A stretch of DNA of 64,000 nucleotides from NCBI RefSeq assembly GCF_963678635.1, contig NC_087067.1:16003639-16067638 (forward strand), given 5' to 3'. The DNA is from Symsagittifera roscoffensis. Lineage: Eukaryota > Xenacoelomorpha > Acoela > Convolutidae. A model generated the notes under the pieces. That model worked only from the letters and a program-made list of their open reading frames with translations, was not told where the DNA came from and made no database searches. Numbering within the stretch: position 1 is the stretch's first letter; each line of letters opens with the position of its first letter. Made by a program: the position numbers and the translations under genes. This document shows, piece after piece, positions 1 to 11,880 of the stretch.

Positions 1-1
1 G

Positions 2-3000
2 ATGAAATCTGTTAACTCAGCGAAAAGGAAACGAGTTGAGGAGGTCATGGATTTGGGGCAAGGTGATTATCAACTGTCTGGCACAGATAAAATGTTAACT
101 GATATAGCGATGGTGCCACCCATTCTCATGGCGGGGATAAAGTCAACAGGTTATAAATCCAAAAGGGGTGACCGCACTCTGACTGGAGCAACCTTAGAAA
201 TGGAAATACTCAGCCAATGTGGAGAGAGCACAATGAAAGACTTCAAGCCATCTCCCATGAATCATGGAAAGGTGAGTGCTGCAGGACAACTAACACCAGT
301 GGAATATAACCGACTAACAGTGTCGGAGACTGTGTCGATAGATGAACCCACCGGTGGATACATGGAGATGTTAGAATACCGAAACTCGGCTAGAGGGTAT
401 GTAATGGCCCTGGAAGACGAAAAAGCCATGGAGGGTTATCTGGAAACGATGTTTCAAGGCACCACCCTCAAGCAGAAGGCGTACGGGACTTTAGCGTCGT
501 CTGACATACAAGCAGAAACGATAGAGCAGTTGGTGAGCCTTCCATGGAAAGCAGTAGTATTAAGGTATTTCGAAGAAGAAATGAGGACTACGCCAAGAAT
601 ACATGCTCTCGTGGCAGTGCCTTACGTAAGAACAGAGTTACAACTCAGGTTTGCCTGGTGCATGATGGGACTGACTCGCGAAGAATATGATTCAGAAGAA
701 AGGAAGAGATCAAAAGAGGAGAAGGTTTTCCTTATGATGAACCTGAGGGATCTGATAGTCCAGGAGGGAGCAGCAGTAGCGTGTGCGAAGCGGAGAGACG
801 CTCTCTGTTTCATTCGATTCCTGATAGAGCAGATTTCAGTACCTGCACTGAACACCTGTGTTAAAATGTTGAAGGAAGGCGATGAGCGAACGAAAGCCTT
901 ATTCTTGCTAGCTTTGCTGGATATGCAGCAAAGTAAACCGATGAGGGTGAACATGAAAGAACCTGAGGAATTGGAACCCATGAAAAAGATAGACGAAATC
1001 AGGAGATTCTCAAACAAGCAGCTGAGACTCACTAAAGAATCTATGGGAGCATTGCCGAAATCCAGTGAATACTGTGGACCGATCAAGAAGAAATCGTATG
1101 GCTATGTATCCGGGATCAAAGGGATCGCGTACACAATCCTTTCCTGAGTGAAGACATACGCGATTGCTTCTTCGATTATGAGCATGTGGTGTTGCTAAGA
1201 TTCTGGACGTCCAGAATTGTAACGATTAAGAGCGTTAACAATACACAGGCCAAATTGGGACTGGTCTTGGAAGAAGAGGTGACTGCACCTTCAGTACCAA
1301 AATCCGACAAAAGAGTGGAGTTTGGGTTGGGATTCTCAGATGAACTACTGAGAACGAGCTTGCTGACAGTGTGGGTATTGATGAGGCCATCATGGTGTCC
1401 TAGTCCCAACGCTGACTCAATATTACGGGCGACACAAGACGTACAGAGGGAACTGAATGCAGACTGTAAGCTGCGTGACCTCAACATCATATATAATGTG
1501 ATGATAACGGCCTCTAAGAGCAACGGAGAAGATAAAGTGGAGTTGCCTGGCTGGGGACCAGAAGACTGGGTCAAACCTGGTAGCTGTCTGGCGGAAGTCT
1601 GTGGAATGGAGGGTCACGTTTGTGGAGGTATGGACTGTGTGAAGACCCTGGAAAAACAACACAAGCAATTGACGGTATTGTTTGGAAACGTAGTGATGAA
1701 GGCAAGAACAGAAACGGAACTGATAGCAGATTGCCATGGAGGAAACGATGTGAATCTAGTGACTGCACTAGGATTCTATAGCATGTTTGGTTCTTTAGAG
1801 TCACTATTGAATCTAGAACAGAAACATGAGATGGTCACAGCCATCAGTGTAGAAGTATTACCAGGAGTTCTGCAGACTGAGCAGAAATACATAGGAAAAT
1901 GGAGGGAAGCAATCGAGACGGAAATGAACATTAGACACAGTGAGACTTATTGTAGACCATCAGGAGCATGATATTTGGTGGGTTCAACATTGGCTCCAAT
2001 TTGCAAGAGCAGATACCCTGTACATTTCGTAGCTGTGGACGCGAAGAGTACAAGAACGATTGTGGATCAAGCCTTCTCAGTGCCGAAGTGTGTGAGACTG
2101 GCGAGAATGTCCGAGAAGTCATACGAGTTGCTATGTAAGATGTTCTCAGCAGCTCCAGAGAGAACCAAAGAAGAATTGGAGTCAATATTAGGAAAGAAGT
2201 TCATGGGATATGTGAGCGGGAACTTCAGTGACTTCGAGAGACAGAAACAGAGAGGATCAACTGTCACAGATTACAATGCTGTAGATGAGAATGATGAAGT
2301 CCACCGAGTGATGATGGAAGTGAAACCATTGCTGGAAGCTTCGGGAAAACGTAATTGGAGGAGCATCATGTTGACGCATGACGAGTTTCCTTGCCACTGC
2401 TTGCTGCAGACCTAGTGGTATCCCAAGCGTAGTAATCTGATGTTGATCTGGGACTCTGGAGAGCTGCTCTCCATGGGTATACCAGATTCATCACAGCCCA
2501 TAACAATAGTGATAGTGGGAGTTATGATGGCGATACGATGGCTGGAAGCTCATGTGAGAGAAAATAACAGACAGGAGGCACCGACGAGAGAACAGTTGCG
2601 GAGATTAGATTGTCTGAAAGATTTAGATCTTTTTGAGACAATGTGCAAAGTTCTAAACATTCCGATGGAAGTGAAGAAGATATGGGCGAGGAAACGATTG
2701 ATGCCATGGTTCAGAGCTAACATGACTGCATGGTTGTATGAATATGCGAAAAAGCATATGTCGAAGCATGGCAGAGTGTACAGTGAATATCAGCTGGACA
2801 TTGGAGCAGGAGCTTTTAAGCGAGCTCTCGTGACTCATCGGAATGCAGTGACCACCGCTGTGAAAAAAATTTCCAGGACGAGTGAAGGTAGTGGAAAGGA
2901 GAAAGCAGAGATGCTGAAAGAAGATTTGGAGAGAAATGTGACGTTGTGTCTCCACAACAGCTTTTGCAGGAACAGAGAATCTAACGTGGATCCGCTACCT

Positions 3001-3138
3001 TGCTGCAAACAGAGGGTAGAAGAGCAGAAGTGTTGGAGGACGGCTTCCAGCAGCGTCAGGATAGCTAACGACGTGTTACAAGATACGGAGACTGAGAGTG
3101 CAGAGTCAGTATCACAGGAGGAAGAAATGGAGCATTGA
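2..3138 (+). pseudogene. Unassigned coding block, possibly a fossil viral or mobile-element gene
   Basis: A run of long plus-strand open stretches fills this interval almost end to end and continues off the left edge of the window. It is clearly richer in G and C than the following 3 kb, and its translation is balanced and protein-like: many Met, Glu, Lys and Leu, few low-complexity tracts, and an acidic Ser/Glu-rich tail ending at 3138. I see no signal peptide and no membrane segment. I recognise no family: there is no polymerase, helicase, protease or zinc-finger motif that I can defend. The stretches follow one another with little or no gap, which suits one large protein that has decayed with a few breaks, or a multi-exon gene. 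A virus-derived origin is only a suggestion based on isolation and composition. Confidence is fair that it is or was coding and low for any identity. Confidence 0.45.
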
Positions 3139-5479
3139 AAAGCAAGATGGGAAAAAAGAGACAAAAATTAGAAGAATTTAGAAGTTTTAGAACTTTTAAA
3201 CGACGAAAAAGAAGAAAACAAAGGAGTAATGAAGAAAAAGTTAAAACTCAGAATTGTTTTATGTGTGTGAAAAAACTCAAGTGAGAAACCAAGCAACCAA
3301 GTGGTAATTGAAAACTGAAACATTTAGTTGAGTTTTGAAATTTTTGCATTTATAAATTTGCTTTTGATTTTAGTGGAGTGGCTTTAGAGACACTCACTTA
3401 CTATTTATTTAGAAAGGCTTAAGTGAAGGAGTATATTAAATAATTCCAGCCTGCATGACTGTTTTTAATCAGCTAGGAGAATTGATCACTTTGTGGTGAC
3501 ATGGAAGGCTTGAGTAATCTCTCGAAGAGGGAGATTGTTTCATTGTTCTTGCTAACCACAGAGTTTCTTAGTTTTAGTATTCAGGACAATAACAAGCAAG
3601 ATTTCCGAAGGGAAAAGCATAGTAGGAAAATTTTAGCTTGTTGGTTGGCAGGACTGTCCTGCAAGCCAGCCCCTTTTAAATCTAAGAGGAAAAGTTTTAA
3701 TCGGGACATTGACACTGGAAGTCAGAAAATATGTTTTATCTTAAGTCATATCCTCAATGTGCAGATTAATGAAAGAATTTGAAGGCTATAGTGATGTAGT
3801 ATGATGCCATTTATATTCTGCAGTGAGTCGATGTGACGTGGATAAAAGTAATTTCGTGCATTTTATAAATTCTGTTCGATGACACTGTATCTATTTTACG
3901 AACATTGCGTGATTCAATGAGGACATTGACCGGACTGTCCGGGGAGTATGTGACATTCGACCAGAATGTGAAAAATGCAATCTCTGCGGAATTCGAAATT
4001 TTAGCAGCGAGCCTTCCGAATTAGTGATTTTAAAGGATTAACGACGTTATTTGAACGATGGGACAAAACGTGAAGGTTGAAGGATTCGGGAATTGCTAAT
4101 TTTTAAATATTCGAAGTGATTACGTCAGAAACGGCCATTTTGGCAGAAAGGTCGAAGAAAAACACAACAACATTAGTTGAGCGGACGATAACTACGAGAA
4201 TCGTGATAAAAAACAACAGCAGATTGCAGGAATAGCAGAGAACGTCCCGAGTTGCAATTATTGTGTCGCTACAATAGTTGCAAGGCCGTTGCAGACAACG
4301 ATGAAGGGTGGGAGATAGCCTTCCGGATTACGAAGAAATCAAGATTAACGAGCTTGATTCAGTGGATTCAAGAATCCGGAAGGGTTTCGGAACTGAGACT
4401 TTTATCCTTTTATATAAACTTTTAGCTTCTTGTCATGTCCTGAATTGAATTTAATTAACAACTGGATTCATTTTGATAAGGATGAGAAGCTAGGAGTTGG
4501 GGGAAAGGGTTGATCCATCTTCAATGGAGATGATGATTTTTATCTACTGAACAAAAACAATAATAATTCAATAAGTAGTAGCCCTGTTTTAGGAGTGACC
4601 TCGTGGTCTGGGGATACTGAGACCCAGCCATGAGCTCACTATTTCTGCATGTAATTGAGTTAATTTGAGTGTTTTGGCCGAAGCCGAAAGCAGTAACGTT
4701 TTTTGTCGACCCGATGTTAGAAAAGACCACCGAAAGTACTGGCTTGGTAGAGACGGTGAAAAGCGTATAAAGCTCTGTTTAGACGTTAGCCAGTCGTCTT
4801 AGGACTTATTTTTATTTTCCGTCGATATGTATCTTCCGGGCGAATGTTACATATCGCTTCAAGGCCATCAGCCTAACGAGTTTTCTATTAGAAATAATGT
4901 TGAAAAATTTTCCGGTCTGTTAAGGGCTAACCATCATGTTATCGCTTTTAGGCCATCAGCTAAACGTATTTCCTATTTTAAATAATCTTGACTAATTTGA
5001 AATAACGACTTGTATGCCACTTTTTATGATCTTTGATTATTTTAAGTATTTAGTTTAGACTTTTTAAACCCAAAGAGGCACAAAAATGTTCGAACACGTT
5101 TGTTTGAATTTACAAACTCAAACGGATTTCATTAGCTTTTGTAAACATGTTAAATACTCTCATGAGTGGGCTAACAAGTTAATTGTTTTCTTAGACAGAA
5201 GTTTCTGACAAAATTCGTGCAAAACGATGTAATACCGTACTTATTGCAATTCCGGGTGCCTGAAAACGGGAATAAACCGGACCAAGCGGTTCATTTTTTT
5301 CAGCTAAAACTACTCACAACTGAAAAAAAAAATCAGGCTAGAATTGACGAAAAGAACATTAGCGACTAGTTAGGAAAAGCGAGAGTGGTAGTTCAGCGTA
5401 GTGCTTATTGAATGAACCCAAAGTAAAATAAAAAAACTCTCATAAAGACAAGGTAGACAGTCAGGCAAAGAAGTGACAG
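3139..5479. other. Non-coding stretch after the coding block
   Basis: I see no convincing gene. A 93-codon open stretch (3501-3782) has no recognisable motif and may be chance. The interval is AT-rich and contains one clear hairpin (4319-4383), listed separately. The last few hundred bases may already belong to the decayed 5' part of the Penelope-like element that follows. Confidence 0.4.
4319..4383. repeat. 11-bp perfect inverted repeat
   Basis: CCTTCCGGATT at 4319-4329 is matched by its exact reverse complement AATCCGGAAGG at 4373-4383, with a 43-base loop. It could form a hairpin in RNA or be chance. No target duplication or transposon body is visible around it. Confidence 0.5.
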
Positions 5480-6408
5480 GTCAGCAATAACTTCAGAGGG
5501 CATTGATTTGCCAAAGTGGGTGCAAGAATTTTAAGCCTGGGACCTAAATAACCGGCTCGGTAAATTCTCAGAAAAATTCTTTTTCTTTGGCTGACGTGGA
5601 GTCGCCGTGTGAGATTGAAGCGGCAGCCGAAGACTATGTAACGCGAGCCATTGAGGCGTGGAAAAAGCTAGAAAGTACATCAAAAACAACGACCTTTTAG
5701 CAGTGCCATTTGATAAGGTGGTTGGATTTAGTATCATCAAAAAAGACCAGTACGAAGCCAAACAGCTAGAAATTTTTCAGTCCGACCAATTTGAAGTAAG
5801 GAATATTACTGATGATTCAGTGGTGTTGAAAATTGAGAAAGAAATTACCAAAAAGCCGTTAACTTTGAAAAAGAGCAAAGACTTAAGTGAACATTTATAC
5901 ACCAAATTGAGGTCAACAGGTAGTGAACCGGCACGTTTGTTTTAGCGAAGTTACACGAGAAAAACACACCACTGTGCCCTTTTCTATTTCTGCCTGGAAG
6001 TTCATATGAGCACTCGATTGAAACATTGGCCAAAATTCATGATACAATTGCGGGAGCAAACATAGAAAAAAACAAGCAAGAAGCATGAGAGATTATTGAG
6101 ACGGTTTAGTTACACTCTGATGAGAACATAATTTTTTGCTGTAAACAACTTGTACACTAATATTCAACTCGAAGAGGCTAACGACATTGCACTCAGAAAA
6201 ATTTATGAGCAAGAGAAACCCCCAAACATTGCACGCAATACTAGCAGGGATTGCTAAACCTTGCTGTAGGTCAAGTACACTTTAAGTGCAATAAGATGTT
6301 GAATATACACCAGGATCGTCTGGTATGGAGCTTCTCTTGCATTCATACTAATAAAAATGTGGATGAGACAGTCCGAACCTGTATCGAGGAACAGAGAGTT
6401 CCAAATTT

Positions 6409-6508
6409 TCCAATTGAAGATCTTAATGGCATCTGTCCAGAATGCCAATTGAAGATCTTAATGGCATCTGTCCAATTGAAGATCTTAATGGCATTTGTCC
6501 AGAATGCC
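6409..6508 (+). repeat. Short local triplication inside the PLE1 zinc-finger segment
   Basis: A unit of about 28-36 bases containing GAAGATCTTAATGGCAT is present three times in direct succession. The first and third copies run on into TGTCCAGAATGC, which encodes a CPEC knuckle, while the middle copy lacks that part. The repeat expands the start of the zinc-finger segment and probably arose by slippage. PLE2 has only one copy of the corresponding CPEC sequence. Confidence 0.75.
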
Positions 6509-6645
6509 GGACAAAAGTGACGTTTAGACAGAAAAGTGAAAAGTGTTGAATTGAAAAATTGTCTAAATTGGTTCAATCAAAAGCAAGGTAAGCTTCAAGA
6601 AACGGAATATAGCGATAGAACTAAAGCTGTTTGGTTTTGCTCGGC
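6430..6645 (+). pseudogene. PHD-like zinc-finger segment inside the PLE1 reverse transcriptase
   Basis: Between motif B (about 6311-6348) and motif C (6706-6717) the sequence encodes a cysteine-rich segment that does not belong to a standard RT core. It runs CPEC, then a basic stretch, then LKNCLNWFNQK, then about 17 residues later AVWFCSACCEL. The spacing (CxxC, a Cys/Asn pair, an aromatic W and His/Gln position, and a closing WxCxxC) is that of PHD-type fingers found in many retroelements and chromatin proteins. The same insertion sits at the same place in PLE2, so it belonged to the ancestral element. Function is not known. Nucleic-acid or chromatin binding would be an inference from the fold. 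Confidence 0.6.
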
Positions 6646-6800
6646 ATGCTGTGAGTTAAAAGAAAGAAACAAATACTCAGAGGACAAAAACTCTTTCTGC
6701 GACAAGTAGATGATATCGTAAGAACTGTGAAAGGAGATCCTGAAGAAATGATAAACGCGGCAAATCAGTTACATCCTAATCTACAGTTTATTTTAGAAAA

Positions 6801-7813
6801 AGGCTAACGAGAAGGGCAACTTAGCTTTTCTTGACAATAACGTTAACGTGGACGCAGGTAAAATTGTAATCTGTGGATGGTATCAAAAAAGAAACCAACT
6901 GATACAGGGACAATTCTTAATTTTAGGAATTGCGCTCTGCTCCAGTATAAGAAAAACAGAATAGAAGGCGCAGTTTATCCAATTTTTAAAAGCATTTCAA
7001 CTTGGAATAAGTTCAATGAGGCCATGAATGTAAATAGAAAACAATTGTTGGACAACCAATGTCCAGAACCTTGTATCAATTTAATTGTTTCAAGGACATT
7101 TGATAGATTCATCGAAGGAAGAGGCAACAAGGGCCCTGATAAGGACCTATATCAAAAATTATTGATAAAACAGGCACACCACCCAAGATGGTGGTGCAGT
7201 ACCAAGGCAAGGAGACTTTGATATTTGCAAACATTTACGAATATTATCAAGGCACCAATCGTTTTCAGCACCAGAAGGCTGAAAACCTGCCATACATCCT
7301 TAAAATCTTGTTTTTCGCATGAACTGAAATCAAAAGTGGTTTACAAGTATTCATGTTGTGGATGAATCTCCACCTATTTTGGCCCAACGGTTCGACATCT
7401 AACCACTCGACGAACACAGAAAAGAGGACTCACCCGTAGGACAACTTTTAAGGCAGTGTTGAAATGAGGGCACGAGCGCGGGAAAATTATCGAAGGTTAT
7501 ATACAAAGGTAACACCAATGTCAATCTACTGACATCAAGAGCACTCCACATCTGGAAGGAGAGACCGAGAATATACACGGGCGATGAGCTGAGGATTAAG
7601 GAATTGACCCTTAATATTTAGTATCGAAAACAAGTTTTTGGCTAATACACAAATAGGTTTCGAAATGAAACCTGACATGTATCGAAATTCGAAAAAGAGA
7701 CAAATCGGAAAGTTAAACTTAAATTAGTTCAATTAAAAAAATGAAGTTATTCGAAGGTCTCAGAAACTTAATTCTGATGATATAAACTTGGCGCGAATTT
7801 CAAATTAGCAAAC
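6801..7813 (+). repeat. PLE1 tandem unit 1 (1013 bp)
   Basis: The first unit is continuous with the upstream RT sequence. It holds the end of the RT (the KKKPTDTG segment in the frame starting at 6877), the GIY-YIG endonuclease remnant, and a 3' non-coding part that includes the hairpin AGGTTTC-GAAAT-GAAACCT at 7655-7673. It joins the next unit at the sequence AGGCTAACGAG. Confidence 0.9.
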
Positions 7814-8826
7814 AGGCTAACGAGAAGAGCAACTTAGCTTTTCTTGACAATTACGTTAACGTGGACGCAGGTAAAGTTGTAATCTGTGGATGGTATCAAA
7901 AAAGAAACCAACTGATACAGGGACAATTCTTAATTTTAGGAATTGCGCTCTGCTCCAATATAAGAAAAACAGAATAGAAGGCGCAGTTTATCCAATTTTT
8001 AAAAGCATTTCAACTTGGAATAAGTTCAATGAGGCCATGAATGTAAATAGTAAACAGTTTTTGGACAACCAATGTCCAGAAGCTTGAATCGATTTAATTG
8101 TTTCAAGGACATTTGATAGATTCATCGAAGGAAGAGGCAACAAGGGCCCTGATAAGGACCTATATCAAAAATTATTGATAATACAGGCACACCACCCAAG
8201 ATGGTGGTGCAGTACCAAGGCAAGGAGAGTTTGTTATTTGCAAACATTATCGAATATTGTCAAGGCACCAATCATTTTCAACACCAGAAGGCTGAAAACC
8301 TGCCATCCATCCTTAAAATCTTCTTTTTCGCATGAACTGAAATCAAAAGTGGTTTACAAGTTTTCATGTTGTGGATGAATCTTCACCTATTTTGGCCCAA
8401 CGGTTCGACATCTAACCACTCGACGAACACAGAAAAGAGGACTCACCCGTAGGACTACTTTTAAGGCAGTGTTGAAATGAGGGCACGAGCGCGGGAAAAT
8501 TATCGAATGTTATATACAAAGCTAACACCAATGTCAATATACTGACATAAGGAGCACTCCACATCTGGAAGGAGAGACCGAGAATATACACGCGCGATGA
8601 GCGCAGGATTAAGGAATTGACCCTTAATATTTCGTATCGAAAACAAGTTTTTGGCTAATACACAAATAGGTTTCGAAATGAAACCTGACATGTATCGAAA
8701 TTCGAAAAAGAGACAAATCGGAAAGTTAAACTTAAATTAGTTCAATTAAAAAAATGAAGTTATTCGAATGTCTCAGAAACTTAATTCTGATGATATAAAC
8801 TTGGCGCGAATTTCAAATTAGCAAAC
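7814..8826 (+). repeat. PLE1 tandem unit 2 (1013 bp)
   Basis: This is a direct repeat of unit 1 with only scattered differences. Matching positions are offset by exactly 1013 bases (6877 corresponds to 7890). It contains the same thumb segment, a better preserved VVYKFSCCG zinc motif ahead of the GIY-YIG remnant (about 8350-8440), and the same hairpin at 8668-8686. Confidence 0.9.
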
Positions 8827-9836
8827 AGGCTAACGAGAAGAGCAACTTAGCTTTTCTTGACAATTACGTTAACGTGGACGCAGGTAAAGTTGTAATCTGT
8901 GGATGGTATCAAAAAAGAAACCAACTGATACAGGGACAATTCTTAATTTTAGGAATTGCGCTCTGCTCCAATATAAGAAAAACAGAATAGAAGGCGCAGT
9001 TTATCCAATTTTTAAAAGCATTTCAACTTGGAATAAGTTCAATGAGGCCATGAATGTAAATAGAAAACAGTTTTTGGACAACCAATGTCCAGAAGCTTGA
9101 ATCGATTTAATTGTTTCAAGGACATTTGATAGATTCATCGAAGGAAGAGGCAACAAGGGCCCTGATAAGGACCTACATCAAAAATTACTGATAATACAGG
9201 CACACCACCCAAGATGGTGGTGCAGTACCAAGGCAAGGCGAGTTTGTTATTTGCAAACATTATCGAATATTGTCAAGGCACCAATCATTTTCAACACCAG
9301 AAGACTGAAAACCTGCCATCCATCCTTAAAATCTTCTTTTTCGCATGAACTGAAATCAAAAGTTTACAAGTTTTCATGTTGTGGATGAATCTCCACCTAT
9401 TTTGGCCCAACGGTTCGACATCTAACCACTCGACGAACACAGAAAAGAGGACTCACCCGTAGGACAACTTTTAAGGCACTGTTGAAATGAGGGCACGAGC
9501 GCGGGAAAATTATCGAAGGTTATATACAAAGCTAACACTAATGTCAATCTACTGACATTAGGAGCACTCCACATCTGGAAGGAGAGACCGAGATTATACA
9601 CGCGCGATGAGCTCAGGATTAAGGAATTGACCCTTAATATTTAGTATCGAAAACAAGTTTTTGGCTAATACGCAAATAGGTTTCGAAATGAAACCTGACA
9701 TGTATCGAAATTCGAAAAAGAGACAAATCGGAAAGTTAAACTTAAATTAGTTCAATTAAAAAAATGAAGTTATTCGAATGTCTCAGAAATTTAATTCTGA
9801 TGATATAAACTTGGCGCGAATTTCAAATTAGCAGAC
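8827..9836 (+). repeat. PLE1 tandem unit 3 (about 1010 bp)
   Basis: The third direct copy (7890 corresponds to 8903) is nearly identical to unit 2 except for scattered substitutions and a 3-base loss near 9360. It leaves the repeat at about 9836 and runs on into a unique tail. That tail aligns with the 3' tail of PLE2, so this copy carries the true 3' end of the element. Confidence 0.9.
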
Positions 9837-9930
9837 TTCTGATTGGTTGAATTTTTATTTTTTTGTATAGACATTACCTTAGGATATTTTTTGTTATCGA
9901 TGATCATTTTAAAAATTTTTTATAATTTTA

Positions 9931-9958
9931 ACCTGATGATGCCAAAATTTGCGATAAC
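9931..9958 (+). ncRNA. Decayed hammerhead-ribozyme-like core downstream of PLE1
   Basis: CTGATGA (9933-9939) is followed by a short potential stem and loop (GCCAAAATTTGC) and GATAAC. This is the order of a hammerhead core (CUGAUGA, stem II, GAAA). Penelope-like elements are known to carry hammerhead motifs beside their coding region. The stem pairs poorly and the GAAA is altered, so self-cleavage is unlikely. The sequence aligns, with its flanks, to 11,904-11,881 on the other strand, which supports common descent. Confidence 0.45.
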
Positions 9959-9970
9959 ATTCCTAACTTA

Positions 9971-11859
9971 CCATTTTAACGGGTTCTATCTCATAAGAAT
10001 GTCTCGGATCCCCAGACAACGTAATTATTACTACGAAAAGGGCTTGAAACCATAATCATACAAATTTTTGGTTGGATTAGAGAAAGGTTGATCCTTTCCT
10101 CCCTAAATACTCATGCTCTGAAACAATCAAACGATCTCGAGTTAAACTAAATACGTTCAGGTTTTTACAGCAGTTAAAAGATGGTGAATATTTTAAAAGT
10201 AGTCTCCGGGCTACGGGTCTCCGATTCCAACGTCTCCCAGAAATTACGACATAACTCTTGATTTGTTTCTGCTCGGCAGGGTTCGGATCTGCCCCGAATT
10301 ATTCACTTGATTTTTCGGTTCCACTTGCCCTCACGACTAGGCTTCTTATCTTGTCTGCGTGCTGCGTCCGGAAGCTTCAACTATGTCACTTCGTTTCAGT
10401 CAAATTATATCTCTTCATCTTCTCCCGTCTTACGACCATTTTTAATGCGTATTCCGGCTGTTGACTTGGTGACATGTTGTCGCAATGAAAAGGGCCATCT
10501 TTCGTATTTCTGAGAAAAAAATTCTGTCTCGAATCAAAGTTTTGAAAGTTTTAATCTCCAGGATATTTTTACTTCCTTTTCATTACGACTTAAGCAGTAA
10601 GGCTTTCAGCATCTTTTTACTAAAGTAATGTAAGGTTTCGCTTTGCTATCCAGGGTAGTGGCAAACAATATCTTGCTAATAGCTGTAAAAAAATATATCA
10701 AAAGTTTTGTTATAAGGGTTAAAAAAAACAAAATGAACTATGCCAAAACAAATTGCAAGAATTGAAAAAAAATTCCTAAAGTGAAACCGCACCTCTGTGT
10801 TGATAAAAAAATCTTGAGGAAGCTTCAAAAAATTTTGAAAGGAAAAAGAGATTTAAGTTTATTCATCAATGAGAGATACATTAGCATCATTTGCAATGTA
10901 AGAGTCGTCCGCTAAAGTCACATATAAGGTTTAGAGAAATAGGCCCTATAACCGTTGACTCAGGGGTCAGGGCTCTTGTGTTTTTGTACCTCATTTTGTC
11001 GGAGCCAAATCGGTTCGCTTGAGACATGGGAAAACGAGATCGTGTTACAGCTTGAAGGCACTACTAAAAAACGTTTCACTCTAGAAATACGCACGCTCCC
11101 ATGGCTAGGTCTCTAACTAACCAAAACACGCGGACGCCGCTAAAAACAAAGTCAGGAACTCAGGTAAATACCGTTGGTTTTTTTGGAGAGTGGACCTTTG
11201 ATCCATTTCAGATGGTTCAGCCTAAAACCCGCCTGAGCTCAACAGAGCTCTATGAAATAGACTCTAACAATTAAATTCATTACTCACACATTGACAACGA
11301 CTCTGGCATCCATCAAGTAATATAACTAGAGTAAGTCTAGAAATTTGATGAAGTAATTAGTTCTAAATCAAGCAATTTTATCGGTTCGAACCATTGGGTC
11401 GTTTGCTTGGTCGAACGTTCCATTCAAGGTGCTCATTGATTCAGAAGCAGCGCTCACGTATCCACTCTTGCTGTTCTCTATCGGGAACAAGACAGCGTTA
11501 TTTGAACCGCAATTTGACTCTACATTGACTTTTTTGTCCTTTTTCCTATAATTACGATCTCGCTTCTTCTGAGTTTCTGACTTTTCTTTTCAGTCAACTC
11601 GAATTTTTCTAAACATCTATATCACCTCAAAACGAAAATGAAACTTAAGGATATGGCAGGCTGGCATACAAAGAGAGAATTCAGGTTTTAAAGAAAATAA
11701 AAAACTGCTAAATTTGAGATCTTGATAAACAACCAACTCTCAAAATGCTACAGTATGTGTCCAAAATCACTTGTCGGGAAAATTGCCCCAATTGACAATC
11801 TCCGAAAAATATGAAAAACAAGGTTTTCGCCTTTTTTTAAACAAAAGATCAAAGGAAGT
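9971..11859. other. Non-coding interval between the two Penelope-like elements
   Basis: I find no gene. Two overlapping open stretches near 10,258-10,513 are hydrophobic and cysteine-rich without any family motif, and they look like chance. No tandem repeat or terminal inverted repeat stands out. Confidence 0.5.
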
Positions 11860-11880
11860 AAAAATGTAAATAACGAACGG

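Larger units (their letters stand above)
5560..6798 (+). pseudogene. PLE1 reverse transcriptase, N-terminal and core part
   Basis: The longest open piece (5658-5945) gives a lysine-rich helical segment ending in SEHLYTKLRSTGSEPARLF, and the next frame continues with GLAKLH, the typical Penelope start of the RT fingers. Around 6110-6240 another frame resembles the motif A region (asparagine-tyrosine-threonine-asparagine context), and about 6311-6348 matches the motif B region that reads GMAMGASLAFI in PLE2. VDDIVRTVKGDPEEM at about 6706-6750 is motif C, where two aspartates would bind metal. The coding sequence is interrupted repeatedly and is not functional. The minus-strand copy at 13.9-12.9 kb preserves the same order, which supports the assignment. 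Confidence 0.7.
5480..9970 (+). mobile_element. Penelope-like retroelement PLE1, decayed
   Basis: Penelope-like elements encode a reverse transcriptase followed by a GIY-YIG endonuclease. Reading rightward, several frames carry the family's landmarks in order: an N-terminal helical segment (about 5650-5930), an ARLFGLAKLH stretch matching the family's YGLPKIHK motif (about 5930), a degraded motif B (about 6311-6348), a zinc-finger segment (about 6430-6645), VDDI as motif C (6706-6717), the KKKPTDTGTILNF thumb-region motif (from about 6880), and a YFGPTVRHLTTR stretch matching the GIY-YIG signature. The frames are broken by many stops and frameshifts, so the copy is inactive. Its 3' part occurs three times in tandem. 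The 5' boundary is uncertain. The 3' end is placed just past a hammerhead-like core by comparison with PLE2. Confidence 0.8.

Noticed and set aside
7770-7785. CTGATGA inside the 1013-bp repeat as a hammerhead core
   Set aside because: No stem II and no GAAA follow it, and the aligned position in PLE2 reads CATGATG. The real candidate is further downstream.
6801-9836. CRISPR-like or satellite interpretation of the 1013-bp repeat
   Set aside because: The unit is a Penelope 3' part with coding landmarks, too long for CRISPR, and the window is eukaryotic.
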